Source: Candidatus Flexicrinis proximus (GTDB lineage Bacteria > Chloroflexota > Anaerolineae > Aggregatilineales > Phototrophicaceae). From it: 64,000 bases of DNA. The DNA is taken from NCBI GenBank assembly GCA_016712885.1, contig JADJQF010000002.1, forward strand, positions 744,001 through 808,000, read 5' to 3'. Positions 17,335-25,291 of the stretch are shown in pieces. The notes below the pieces were generated by a model. The model was not told the origin of the DNA. It did no database searches and worked only from the letters and a program-made list of their open reading frames with translations. The position numbers and the translations under genes were made by a program. How positions within the stretch are numbered: position 1 is the first letter of the stretch; the number at the start of each line of letters is the position of its first letter.

Positions 17335-18321
17335 ATGACGAACTGGTCAACCAGCGCGCTGGTGTTTCCGGGTCAGGGATCGCAGGTCGTCGGAATGGGT
17401 GCTGACATCGCGGCAGCCTTCCCGGTCGCCGCGCAGACGTTTGCCGAAGCCGGCGAAATTCTCGGCTTTGATCTGGCACAGTTGTGTTTTACAGGACCGG
17501 AAGCCGAACTCAACGACACGATTAATACCCAGCCCGCCTTGTATGTCATGGGGGTCGCCCTTCTCCGCGTCCTGCAGGCAGAACGTCCGGACGCTGTCCC
17601 TGCGCTGGTTGCGGGACACAGCCTCGGCGAACTCACTGCCCTGACAGCCGCGGGTTCGCTCGCCTTTCAGGATGGCGTGCGGCTGGTTCGCACCCGCGGC
17701 CTGCTTATGTCCGAAGCCGGACGACGCAATCCCGGCGCAATGGCCGCCCTGCTTGGCCTGGATGCCGGCAAAGCCCGCGAGGTATGCAAACAAGCATCCC
17801 TGGAAACCGGCAGATCGCTGGTCCTCGCCAACGATAACTGCCCCGGCCAGCTTGTCATCTCCGGCGAAGATCCTGCCCTTGATCTGGGCATGGAGCTGGC
17901 AAAAGCCGCTGGCGCCAAACGCGCGATAAAGCTGGCGGTCAGTATCGCAGCGCACTCCCCCCTGATGGCCTCCGCATCCGCCGAGTTCAGGCAGGCGGTG
18001 GCCGCGACGCCGATAAAACTACCGGCCATCCCGATTATCGGCAATGTGAGCGCGTCGCGACTTGAGTCTGCTGAAGCCATACGCACCGAGCTTGATCAGC
18101 AGTTAACGCAGTCTGTCCGCTGGACCGAGTCGATCCAAGCGATTCGCGATGCCGGTGTCACCCACTTCTTCGAGCTGGGTTCCAAAGATGTCCTCAGTGG
18201 ACTGATTAAGCGTATTGACCGTGAAGCCGTTGCGACTTCTATAGATAGTCTGGATGCCCTTCGGGCACTGATCGATGGAACCGGCGCCTGGAATAATCGA
18301 AAGGGACTATCCTCACAGTAG
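17335..18321 (+). CDS. fabD: Malonyl-CoA:ACP transacylase
   Basis: 328 residues. It loads malonyl groups from CoA onto acyl carrier protein for fatty-acid synthesis in the cytoplasm. VFPGQGSQVVGMG at the N-terminus, the nucleophile elbow GHSLGE (Ser near residue 95), the catalytic-His segment SIAAHSPLM and the C-terminal ELGSKDVLSGLIKR are all family features. GGAGGG lies 6 bases before the ATG. No other fab genes are in the window, so it is separated from the usual fab cluster. The last codons and stop lie within a long hairpin. Confidence 0.95.
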   Translation: MTNWSTSALVFPGQGSQVVGMGADIAAAFPVAAQTFAEAGEILGFDLAQLCFTGPEAELNDTINTQPALYVMGVALLRVLQAERPDAVPALVAGHSLGELTALTAAGSLAFQDGVRLVRTRGLLMSEAGRRNPGAMAALLGLDAGKAREVCKQASLETGRSLVLANDNCPGQLVISGEDPALDLGMELAKAAGAKRAIKLAVSIAAHSPLMASASAEFRQAVAATPIKLPAIPIIGNVSASRLESAEAIRTELDQQLTQSVRWTESIQAIRDAGVTHFFELGSKDVLSGLIKRIDREAVATSIDSLDALRALIDGTGAWNNRKGLSSQ

Positions 18322-18343
18322 AAGATAGTCCCTCGATTATTCC
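18290..18343. terminator. Long hairpin at the fabD 3' end
   Basis: GGAATAATCGA plus GGGACTATC pair with GATAGTCCC plus TCGATTATTCC: 20 base pairs with a 2-base AA bulge in the left arm. The fabD stop codon is in the loop. No U-run follows on the plus strand. Because the yceI gene converges from the other side, it may limit transcription both ways or stabilise 3' ends. Confidence 0.55.
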
Positions 18344-18349
18344 AGTTCA

Positions 18350-18502
18350 CCTGTGGATTTTCCCCCCGGTAGGAGTTTGTACTCCTGCATCTCCCTTAGC
18401 GATTTGCGCGGGCTTACCCGTTCAATTCGCAAGAGGGGGGGCAGAGGGTGGTTATCCTCTCGTGGAAACGTGGAGGCAGCGCCTCCACATAAACATCAGT
18501 GC
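18350..18502 (+). repeat. Dispersed structured element, copy 2
   Basis: Degenerate but complete copy: GGTAGGAGTTTGTACTCCTGC hairpin, CTCCCTTAGCGATTTGCGCG with a partly decayed central stem, GGGCAGAGGGTGGTTATCCTC hairpin, then GTGGAGGC-AGC-GCCTCCAC. Its right end is 11 bases from the stop of the minus-strand yceI gene. Confidence 0.8.
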
Positions 18503-18512
18503 AACCCAGTCG

Positions 18513-19076
18513 CTAGTTGGCGGCCGCTGCTTCGGTGACGGGCTCCACGACCAGCGCCGCTTCCACGTCGAGTTCGATCTTGATCTCTTTGCCGACCAGC
18601 CAACCGCCGGCCTCAAGCGCCATATTCCAGGTGAGACCAAAGTCTTCACGGTTGATCTTGGTGTGCGCGCTGAAGCCAATTACGGTCTGGCCCCACGGGT
18701 TCTTGTTCTCGCCGATCTTCTCGACGGTCAGCGTCACCGGGAGCGTGACGTTCTTGATCGTCAGGTTGCCGTGGACTTTTCCCTCAAGACCGTTCGAGTT
18801 GACTTCGGTCTTCGTGCTCTTGAACGTGATGACCGGGAACTGTTCGGCATCCAGAAAATCCGGGCTGAGCAAGTGCTGGTCGCGCTGAACGACGCCGGTG
18901 GACGCCATTGACTTGACTTCGATCTTCGCTTCGACCGTCGAAGCGGCGGGGTTCGCGGCATCGTAGCTCAGTGTACCGGTTACGTTCTGGAACTGACCGC
19001 GGACGTTGGTGATCATCATGTGGCGCGCATTGAACGCGGCGGTGGTATGGGTGGGGTCGAATTGCCAGATGGCCAT
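18513..19076 (-). CDS. YceI family protein
   Basis: 187 residues of the YceI beta-barrel (lipocalin-like) family: WQFDPTHTTAAFNARHMMIT, VRGQFQNVTGTL, RDQHLLSPDFLDAEQFPVI, HGNLTIKNVTLPVTL, FSAHTKINREDFGLTW. These proteins bind isoprenoid or other lipophilic ligands. No signal peptide is present, so this one is probably cytoplasmic. The start has AAGGAG 8 bases upstream; a longer start at 19100 is less likely. A perfect 20-bp palindrome in the upstream region suggests control by the nearby TetR protein. Confidence 0.9.
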   Translation of the reverse strand: MAIWQFDPTHTTAAFNARHMMITNVRGQFQNVTGTLSYDAANPAASTVEAKIEVKSMASTGVVQRDQHLLSPDFLDAEQFPVITFKSTKTEVNSNGLEGKVHGNLTIKNVTLPVTLTVEKIGENKNPWGQTVIGFSAHTKINREDFGLTWNMALEAGGWLVGKEIKIELDVEAALVVEPVTEAAAAN

Positions 19077-19172
19077 TAGGAGTCTCCTTGTTGAGCGCAA
19101 CTACGTTAAGTGGACTACAGTCCGTTTGATGGATTAAACATACCACACGGACATCAAGTTCGCGGTGAGAGG

Positions 19173-19200
19173 ATTATGAGAAACGGACGATCGTCCGTTT
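19173..19200 (-). promoter_or_regulatory. TetR-type operator with candidate yceI -10
   Basis: AAACGGACGATCGTCCGTTT (19181-19200) is a perfect 20-bp palindrome of the size and symmetry bound by TetR-family dimers. On the minus strand a CATAAT (19173-19178) follows two bases later, so the palindrome would cover its -35/spacer. The half-site ACGGAC recurs at 19147-19152, and inverted (GTCCGT) at 19120-19125, nearer the start codon. Binding by the adjacent TetR protein is an inference. Confidence 0.6.
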
Positions 19201-19291
19201 ACATGATTTCGGAGTGTGAGGCATCACGGGAGCCGCAGCACGACTGCGAACCAGGATTCGTCACTCAATCTGCGACGATCTGGGATCAAAG

Positions 19292-19460
19292 CGTGTTATG
19301 CGCTTACGGTTGGTGGTTCCACCCTAATCCCCGGCAGGAGTTCGCGCTCCTGCACCTCGCACAGCGAAATGAACGGGACAGCTCGTTCATTTCGCAGATG
19401 AGGGAGTCCAAAGGGCGCATCGCCCTCTGGCGGAGGTGTGGAGACGCTGCCTTCACACCT
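19292..19460 (+). repeat. Dispersed structured element, copy 3
   Basis: Left end GTGTTATGCGCTTACGG, GGTGGTTCCACC, GCAGGAGTTCGCGCTCCTGC hairpin, then the central stem GCGAAATGAACG with CGTTCATTTCGC (perfect 12 bp, 8-base loop), AGGGCGCATCGCCCT hairpin and GGAGGTGTGGAGACGC. The right end lies about 40 bases from the stop of the minus-strand TetR gene. Nothing else is seen between the operator and this element. Confidence 0.85.
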
Positions 19461-19501
19461 CAATTGCCAACAGTCTTTAGGTCCGCCCGCCTCGCGCGGG
19501 G

Positions 19502-20098
19502 CTACTGCTGCAGAAGGCTGTCGATCAAGGCGTGGAGGTTTGTGCTCAGGCGCAGCACATCGTAGCCGAGCGAGACCTGCTGGAAATACAGCGTCTGCGC
19601 GTCCAGCATCATATAGACCGTATCTGCGGCATACGAAGGCTCGCACTTAACGCCGCCATCGCGGAACAAACCGGTCAGGATGTCTCGCCACCACGCACGC
19701 GTGGGGTGGCTGAGTCCGGCGCTCTGCGAGTGATTTGTAGCTTCGCATAGCAGACTGTTGTTTCGCAGCGCATAGCCAAGCGCCTGTTCGGCGAACCAAT
19801 GCAAAGTATCCCGCGGCGTCTCGGAAGCCGTGCAGCGGGCCAGGACTTCCGTCCGCAACGCCTCTGCCTCGTGTTCGATCAGCGCAAACAGGAGTTCAGA
19901 CTTATCCGGAAAGTGCCGGTACAGCGTGCCTTTGCCAATTTCAGCGGCTTCGGCCACGGCGGACATCGTCACGTTACCGACGCCCTGTGAATCGAATAGG
20001 CGGCGAGCAGTACACAGGATCAACTCGTGGTTGCGAACCGAATCGGAGCGCAATCTGCGCTCCTGGAAATCAAATGCGACCGCCATGTTTGTAGTCAT
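19502..20098 (-). CDS. TetR family transcriptional regulator
   Basis: 198 residues. The N-terminal helix-turn-helix is clear: ILCTARRLFDSQGVGNVTMS, AVAEAAEIGKGTLYRHFPDK (about residues 27-66). The rest is the all-helical ligand-binding and dimerisation domain. These repressors release DNA on binding a small molecule. Its likely target is the palindrome upstream of yceI 300 bases downstream; no matching site is seen before its own gene. No strong ribosome site at the first ATG; a second ATG four codons later is possible. Confidence 0.9.
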   Translation of the reverse strand: MTTNMAVAFDFQERRLRSDSVRNHELILCTARRLFDSQGVGNVTMSAVAEAAEIGKGTLYRHFPDKSELLFALIEHEAEALRTEVLARCTASETPRDTLHWFAEQALGYALRNNSLLCEATNHSQSAGLSHPTRAWWRDILTGLFRDGGVKCEPSYAADTVYMMLDAQTLYFQQVSLGYDVLRLSTNLHALIDSLLQQ

Positions 20099-20334
20099 TT
20101 CATCAGTTTATCACACTTTGCGGCCCGTCAAATTATGAGTTTCTGAGGCGCTTTACGCCGCCTCAAAAACGCATTTCCACGCCTTCGGCGGAACACCACA
20201 ATTCGACTCACTTTCCCTCGCTGCCGTCCTGATAAGGGAATAGGTCGCGCCATAACTAATAAGGAGTTTCGACCTCAATAGGTTCAGAATTACGAACGGT
20301 GTTTCATCATTTGTTTGCCTGCTTGCAATTGCAT
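20099..20334. other. Intergenic region with AT-rich stretch
   Basis: Between the divergent TetR and STAS-like genes. It holds an imperfect hairpin (GTTT-C-TGAGGCG against CGCCTCA-A-AAAC, about 20140-20170) with A-rich rather than U-rich tails on each strand. The stretch beyond 20270 is noticeably AT-rich compared with the genes. No reading frame with a ribosome site was found. Confidence 0.4.
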
Positions 20335-20363
20335 TTGAAATTGCCCCATTAACACTCTATACA
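20335..20363 (+). promoter_or_regulatory. Sigma-70-type promoter for STAS-like gene
   Basis: TTGAAA - 17 bases - TATACA, close to the consensus with ideal spacing. The expected start of transcription is about 55 bases before the ATG at 20427. Confidence 0.55.
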
Positions 20364-20385
20364 GTATACAAACAATTCAAAGGCC

Positions 20386-20404
20386 CGAAGTGCAGTACAC
20401 TTCG
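20386..20404 (+). promoter_or_regulatory. Dyad in the leader of the STAS-like gene
   Basis: CGAAGTG - CAGTA - CACTTCG, perfect 7-bp arms, between the promoter and the ribosome site GAGGAGGA. It could be an operator or a small RNA hairpin in the leader; no regulator is assigned. Confidence 0.4.
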
Positions 20405-20426
20405 ACATAATAGAGGAGGATTGCGT

Positions 20427-20807
20427 ATGTCTACCTGTACGGCAACGTTGCTTCCAGATTTACCAGCTGCGGTGTTATGGTGGGCACACGACGTCCAGCG
20501 CGCCGACGTTATGCCCGCCTTTAGACACCTCGACACCCTGATTTCAATGTCCGCCACCCCGCTCTATGTCCTGGTGGATCTCCGCGAAAAGCCGACCTTT
20601 CCGCTCACCGATACGCTTCGGGGCGCACTCGATGGACCTTTTCGCAATCCCAATCTGGCCGAATGGCTCGTCGTCGGCTCGACGCCGCTGGCGCAGACCA
20701 TTGGTCGCACCCTCTCAGCCATCACGCGCCGCAACAACATCCGCTGGTTTAAGACCCTCGAAGCGGCAATGGAATTCCTTAGCGCTGCTGCCCATGGGGC
20801 GAAGTAG
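20427..20807 (+). CDS. STAS/SpoIIAA-like hypothetical protein
   Basis: 126 residues. The ATG has GAGGAGGA 6 bases upstream; an in-frame TTG two codons earlier is not needed. The order of elements (a short N-terminal strand, helix VMPAFRHLDTLISMS, strand PLYVLVDLRE, helix, strand AEWLVVGSTPLA, helix, IRWFKTLEAAMEFLSAA) is that of SpoIIAA-like STAS domains, in which a sensor helix lies between strands; VLVDLRE recalls the phosphorylatable or ligand segment. The assignment is by pattern only. Its position just before the polysaccharide genes suggests a regulatory role. Confidence 0.6.
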   Translation: MSTCTATLLPDLPAAVLWWAHDVQRADVMPAFRHLDTLISMSATPLYVLVDLREKPTFPLTDTLRGALDGPFRNPNLAEWLVVGSTPLAQTIGRTLSAITRRNNIRWFKTLEAAMEFLSAAAHGAK

Positions 20808-20889
20808 CCGACGAGTTCACGTCGCTTGACGTGCTAGCCCTACCGTTATTCATCCGTCAAGGTAGAATGGCGGGATATTTCCGGTATGG

Positions 20890-21549
20890 GTGGATCCTGT
20901 AGTGAGCCTGCTCGAGTATCTGCGCCTGCTCATCGCTAGAGGTTGGATAGTCGCGCTCTGCGCACTAGCCGCTGCCGGCGCAATGGTCGTTTACAGCCAG
21001 CGGCAGTCGACCGTATACCGCTCATCCATGCAGGTGATTTTTGAACCGGCGGCAGCGAACCAGGGCACGGGCGCGGCTATGAACAGTCTGCTGCGTTCGT
21101 ATGTCGTCCGTGTCTATACGGCAGACGTGGCGGCCGAAATCGTCAGCGAGCTGGGCATGGGTATCAGCCCGCAGGCGCTCAAGGCAGGGACCGAGATTTC
21201 AGCAGTCCCCGATCAATCTCTCATCAGGGTTGAGGTGAACGACACCGACGGCGATTGGGCGAACGTGGTGACTTTGGCCTGGGGTCAGAAGCTGATTGAT
21301 CAGCGCAACGAACTTAACAGCGAACTGCCCGGGACCGAGCAGATCGTAGCCACGATTCAGGATTTCCCCCGCTACAGCTTGTACCGGCCGCGCACCGTCA
21401 CCAATGCGCTGCTGGGGGCCGTCGCGGGTGTATTGTTCGGCGCCATATTGGTATTCGTCATCGAATCGCGGTCCCATCGCGTTGTGAAGTCCCGTCATGA
21501 TCTGGCACAGCTCGCCCTGTTGGCTTCTGTGCCCCGCGAGACCCTTTAG
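20890..21549 (+). CDS. Wzz-like chain-length determinant/polysaccharide co-polymerase
   Basis: 219 residues. Two membrane spans flank an extracytoplasmic domain: LIARGWIVALCALAAAGAMV near residues 13-32 and NALLGAVAGVLFGAILVFVI near residues 170-190, the latter preceded by the Pro-rich segment YRPRTVTNALLG typical of Wzz/CapA proteins. It should pair with the ATPase encoded 8 bases downstream to control polysaccharide length and export. The GTG at 20890 is used because it gives the full N-terminus; a second GTG four codons later is possible. It is shorter than typical Wzz (about 300-350 residues), with a reduced periplasmic domain. Confidence 0.85.
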   Translation: MDPVVSLLEYLRLLIARGWIVALCALAAAGAMVVYSQRQSTVYRSSMQVIFEPAAANQGTGAAMNSLLRSYVVRVYTADVAAEIVSELGMGISPQALKAGTEISAVPDQSLIRVEVNDTDGDWANVVTLAWGQKLIDQRNELNSELPGTEQIVATIQDFPRYSLYRPRTVTNALLGAVAGVLFGAILVFVIESRSHRVVKSRHDLAQLALLASVPRETL

Positions 21550-21557
21550 GAGGAAAC

Positions 21558-22214
21558 ATGGCCGCACCGAGTTTAGTCACCATAAACGATCCGCGCTCAC
21601 CGGCCGCCGAGGCCTATCGGACGCTGCGCGCCAACCTGATGAACTACAATGCGCTTAAGCCGGTGACCGCTTTTCTGGTCACGTCCAGCGCGAACGCCGA
21701 CGAAAAAAGCCAGGCCGCCGCCAACCTGGCCGCCGTTTATGCTTTGGCCGGCCACAAGACCATTCTGGTCGATGCAGACCTTCGCAGGCCCTCGCAGCAC
21801 GAAATCTGGAACATTCCGAATGGCCGCGGTCTGGCCGACCTCCTGACTGATGATCGTCTGCTGGCTGAGCCGCCGCTCATAGCATCCTCCGTCGACAACC
21901 TCATACTCCTGACCAGCGGCGCCACGAACGGAAGCCCTTCCGACCTGTTCGCCAGCCCGAAACTGAACGATGTAATCGGCCTGTTGCGCGCCCGTGCCCA
22001 TTATGTGATCTTTGACGCGCCGCCGGTGCTGGCAGCCAGTGACTCCGCGCTGCTCGGCTCGAAACTCGACGGTGTGGTTCTGGTCGTCAAAGCTGGCGCG
22101 ACCCGCCGCGATCACACAGCCAAGGCACGCGAAGCGCTGGAGCGCGTGCACGTCAATCTCCTCGGCGCCGTCCTCACCCATGCGCCGCGTGAGCGTTTCA
22201 GCGACTATCGGTAA
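21558..22214 (+). CDS. CpsD/CapB-type BY-kinase-like ATPase
   Basis: 218 residues. AGGAGG precedes the ATG. The Walker A' motif ILVDADLRRPSQHEIW and Walker B YVIFDAPPVL of bacterial tyrosine kinases are present, as is EAYRTLRANL at the start (the oligomerisation motif). The P-loop is altered: SANADEKSQAAANLA in place of the usual PGEGKSTTAANLA, keeping Lys-Ser but losing the glycines. There is no Tyr-rich C-terminal tail. It probably works with the Wzz-like protein, but kinase activity is uncertain. Confidence 0.85.
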   Translation: MAAPSLVTINDPRSPAAEAYRTLRANLMNYNALKPVTAFLVTSSANADEKSQAAANLAAVYALAGHKTILVDADLRRPSQHEIWNIPNGRGLADLLTDDRLLAEPPLIASSVDNLILLTSGATNGSPSDLFASPKLNDVIGLLRARAHYVIFDAPPVLAASDSALLGSKLDGVVLVVKAGATRRDHTAKAREALERVHVNLLGAVLTHAPRERFSDYR

Positions 22215-22233
22215 TTCGCCGGAAGGGGGAATC

Positions 22234-23307
22234 ATGAAAGGCCTGATCCTGAGCGGGGGCAAAGGCACTCGCTTATACCCACTCACCTATACCCTCGCCA
22301 AGCAGTTGGTGCCGCTCGCCAACAAGCCCGTCCTGGTACGGGTGATCGAGACGATCCGCGACGCGGGTGTCACCGATATTGGCATCGTCGTAGGCGATCC
22401 CACCGCTGCGGAGATCATTCAGCGCATCGGTGACGGTTCCGACTTTGGCGTAAAAATCACGTTCATCAAGCAGCCCAGCCCCGATGGCCTGGCCCATGCC
22501 GTGAAAATCTCGCAGGACTTCATTGGCGACGACCGCTTCGTCATGTTCTTAGGCGACAATTGTCTGGAAGGCGGCATTGGCGACCTTATCCGCGATTTTG
22601 CCACCAACACCTGGAACAGTCAGATCGTATTAAAGGAAGTCCCGGACCCGCGCAGCTATGGCGTCGCCGATTTGCGGCCGGACGGCAGTATTCGCCAGTT
22701 GATCGAGAAACCGCAAAACCCGCCCAGCAACCTCGCCCTGGTCGGGATCTACATGTTCGACCACAACATCTTCACGGCCGTAAATGCCATCCAGCCGTCA
22801 AAACGTGGGGAGTATGAAATCACCGACGCCATCCAGTGGCTGATCGACAACAGCTTCCGCGTCTACCCTCACGTCCACCAGGGCTGGTATTTCGATACCG
22901 GCAAGCCGATCGATATGCTCGACGCCAATGCCGCCGTACTCGAAGAACTCGTTCCGGGCATCGCGCCCGATGCCGTCGTCGAAAACAGCGAAGTTGATCC
23001 GCGCGTCACGGTTCAGTCTGGCGCACAGATAATCAACAGCATCATCCGCGGGCCGGCCATCATTGGCGAACACACGGTGATCCGCGATAGTTATATCGGC
23101 CCGTTTACCAGCATCTACCACCACGTAACGGTCACCAACTGCGAAATCGAGCGCAGTATCGTGCTGGAAGAAACCACAATCTCCGATCTTCCGGCGCGCC
23201 TTCAAGACAGCCTGATTGGCCGGAAGGTCACGCTCACCCGCAACGCTACAAAACCCCATGCCCTGAAGATGAACCTCGGCGACAATTCTGTCGTCAGGGT
23301 GGAATAG
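22234..23307 (+). CDS. Glucose-1-phosphate thymidylyltransferase, long form
   Basis: 357 residues. It makes dTDP-glucose from glucose-1-phosphate and dTTP. The N-terminus KGLILSGGKGTRLYPLTYT contains the nucleotide-binding loop; FLGDNCLEGGI, IEKPQNPPSN and WYFDTGKPIDMLDAN match the RmlA-like family. After residue 240 a left-handed beta-helix (IINSIIRGPAIIGEHTVIRD) extends it, as in archaeal and long bacterial forms. The ATG has GGAAGGGGG at 4 bases; the longer in-frame frame upstream overlaps the kinase-like gene and is not used. The RmlB gene follows one gene later. Confidence 0.92.
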   Translation: MKGLILSGGKGTRLYPLTYTLAKQLVPLANKPVLVRVIETIRDAGVTDIGIVVGDPTAAEIIQRIGDGSDFGVKITFIKQPSPDGLAHAVKISQDFIGDDRFVMFLGDNCLEGGIGDLIRDFATNTWNSQIVLKEVPDPRSYGVADLRPDGSIRQLIEKPQNPPSNLALVGIYMFDHNIFTAVNAIQPSKRGEYEITDAIQWLIDNSFRVYPHVHQGWYFDTGKPIDMLDANAAVLEELVPGIAPDAVVENSEVDPRVTVQSGAQIINSIIRGPAIIGEHTVIRDSYIGPFTSIYHHVTVTNCEIERSIVLEETTISDLPARLQDSLIGRKVTLTRNATKPHALKMNLGDNSVVRVE

Positions 23308-23318
23308 ATAGAGGATCA

Positions 23319-24176
23319 ATGCCAAAGCACCCCGAAATCAAGGTCATCGTCACCGATGTTGACGGAACCCTTCTCAACTCCAAACACAAGCTCAGCGAAA
23401 AGACAGCGGACACGCTCCGGAAAGCAATCGCCCAGGGCATCCAGGTCATCCTGGCCACCGGCAAAACCCGTTATTCGGCGGGCGATATCTACAAGAAGCT
23501 GGGCGTAGAGACTCCGGGCGTTTTCGTTCAGGGCCTGGTCCTCAACTACCCGGGTGGCACGGAAAAACACCTCGGTACCCTCGGTGCGGACTTGCTGCGC
23601 CGTGTCATCACCTTTGCCGAGGATCGCGGGTTCCAGATCATCGCTTACAGCGGAAGCCGCGTTATCGCACGCCGGCAGACCGCCGAAACCATTACCCTTA
23701 CAGAGAGCTACGACGAACCCCGGCCAGAGATCGTAGGGCCGCTCCAGAACATCGTCGATACGATCCCCCTCAATAAACTGATGTTTTGCGGCGCATCTGC
23801 CGTTCAGATCACCCATCTGCGCTGGCAGTTGGGCCACATGATCGGCGGCGGCGCCCGGATGACACAGGCGCTCCCCGAGGCGCTCGAAATGCTGCCCAAC
23901 GGGGCGTCCAAGGCCTCGGCCTTGAAGGTGCTGTTCAAGGAACTGAACATCGACCCCGCCCATGTTCTGGCCATCGGTGACGGCGAGAACGATCTCGAAA
24001 TGATTCAGATGGCGGGTTGGGGTGTCTCGATGGGCAACGGCAACGCCAAGCTCAAGGCCGTCGCCAACGCGGTGGTAGGGACCAACGACGATGATGGCGT
24101 CGCAGAAGCTGTGACAAAATTCGTGCTCAAATCCGAGGCGGCGGGCGAAATGATCGGCGAGGCGAAAGGCGGATAG
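23319..24176 (+). CDS. HAD-superfamily Cof-type phosphatase
   Basis: 285 residues. HAD motif I is VIVTDVDGTLLNSKHKL, motif II LATGKTRYSAGDIY, the lysine region KASALKVLFKELN and motif IV AIGDGENDLEMI. The C2b-type cap domain between them marks the Cof/YidA group, which hydrolyses sugar phosphates and other small phosphates. Its place between the RmlA-like and RmlB genes suggests a sugar-phosphate substrate, but specificity cannot be read. It ends 2 bases before RmlB. Confidence 0.9.
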   Translation: MPKHPEIKVIVTDVDGTLLNSKHKLSEKTADTLRKAIAQGIQVILATGKTRYSAGDIYKKLGVETPGVFVQGLVLNYPGGTEKHLGTLGADLLRRVITFAEDRGFQIIAYSGSRVIARRQTAETITLTESYDEPRPEIVGPLQNIVDTIPLNKLMFCGASAVQITHLRWQLGHMIGGGARMTQALPEALEMLPNGASKASALKVLFKELNIDPAHVLAIGDGENDLEMIQMAGWGVSMGNGNAKLKAVANAVVGTNDDDGVAEAVTKFVLKSEAAGEMIGEAKGG

Positions 24177-24178
24177 CC

Positions 24179-25210
24179 ATGAAGCACATTCTTGTCACCG
24201 GCGCAGCCGGCTTTATCGGCAGCGCATTTGCCCGCTACATGGTCGAGAAGTACCCGCATTACCGCATCGTCGTTCTGGATAAGCTGACCTACGCGGGAAA
24301 TCTCGACAACCTGTTGCCGATTGACGACGAAGAGAATTACCGCTTCGAACGGGCCGATATCGCCGACCGCGTCAACGTGCGCCGGATTCTGGAACACTAC
24401 GAGATCGACACCATCGTCAATTTCGCCGCCGAGAGCCACGTCGACCGCAGCATCCTCTCCCCCGATGCCTTTGTGCATACCGATGTGGTAGGTGTCTACA
24501 TCCTCCTCGACGAGGGGAAAAAGCACGGCATCGGCCGGTTCCTTCAGGTCAGCACCGACGAAGTATACGGTGATATTGATGAAGGCCTGTCGCGCGAGGA
24601 CGATCGCTTTCTGCCCAACAGCCCCTACGCAGCCAGTAAGGCTGGCGGCGAGCTGATGGTGCGGGCCTATCACATCACCCACGGCATGGACACCGTCGTC
24701 ACCCGCGGCAGCAACACCTTCGGGCCGTATCAGTATCCGGAGAAACTGCTTCCGCTGTTTATCACCGAAGCCATCGACGACAAGCCACTCCCCGTCTATG
24801 GCGACGGTCGGCAGATGCGCGATTGGCTGTATGTCGAGGACCATGTTACCGGCATCGACGTTGCGCTCCATCATGGCCTCAGCGGCGAGTCCTACAACAT
24901 CGCTGGTGAAAACACCCAGCACAACATCGATGTTATCCACGGTATGCTCGCCGCACTGGGCAAACCACAGGATCTGATCCGCCATGTCCCCGACCGCGAA
25001 GGCCACGACCGCCGTTATGCGATGGACGCCAGCAAACTGCGCGATCTGGGCTGGCAGCGCCAGTGGGCTTGGCCTGAAGCGCTGAATGCCACCGTCGATT
25101 GGTATGTCAGGAACGAGTGGTGGTGGCGCAAGATCAAAACCGGCGAGTATCTGGACTACTATAAGCAGCAGTATGCAGCTCGGCTGGCAAACGCCGTAAA
25201 ATCCGAGTAG
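24179..25210 (+). CDS. rfbB: dTDP-glucose 4,6-dehydratase
   Basis: 343 residues, extended short-chain dehydrogenase. It converts dTDP-glucose to dTDP-4-keto-6-deoxyglucose. The NAD-binding GAAGFIGS is at the start, VSTDEVYGDIDEG contains the dehydratase Thr-Asp-Glu triad, and YAASKAGGE the catalytic Tyr-x3-Lys. NTFGPYQYPEKLLPLFI and GDGRQMRDWLYVEDH are RmlB hallmarks. No rmlC or rmlD gene is next to it in the window, so the pathway is either completed elsewhere or leads to another deoxysugar. Confidence 0.95.
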   Translation: MKHILVTGAAGFIGSAFARYMVEKYPHYRIVVLDKLTYAGNLDNLLPIDDEENYRFERADIADRVNVRRILEHYEIDTIVNFAAESHVDRSILSPDAFVHTDVVGVYILLDEGKKHGIGRFLQVSTDEVYGDIDEGLSREDDRFLPNSPYAASKAGGELMVRAYHITHGMDTVVTRGSNTFGPYQYPEKLLPLFITEAIDDKPLPVYGDGRQMRDWLYVEDHVTGIDVALHHGLSGESYNIAGENTQHNIDVIHGMLAALGKPQDLIRHVPDREGHDRRYAMDASKLRDLGWQRQWAWPEALNATVDWYVRNEWWWRKIKTGEYLDYYKQQYAARLANAVKSE

Positions 25211-25291
25211 TTCGCGCCTGATGGCCGCCGCCCGCCACACTGTTCGTTTGAGCGTGTAACAGCGTATCCCGCAAAAAAGGAGCGCCCACCC

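Noticed and set aside
20140..20170. Hairpin between tetR and the STAS-like gene as a terminator
   Set aside because: The stem is followed by A-rich sequence on both strands, and no gene on either strand ends there.
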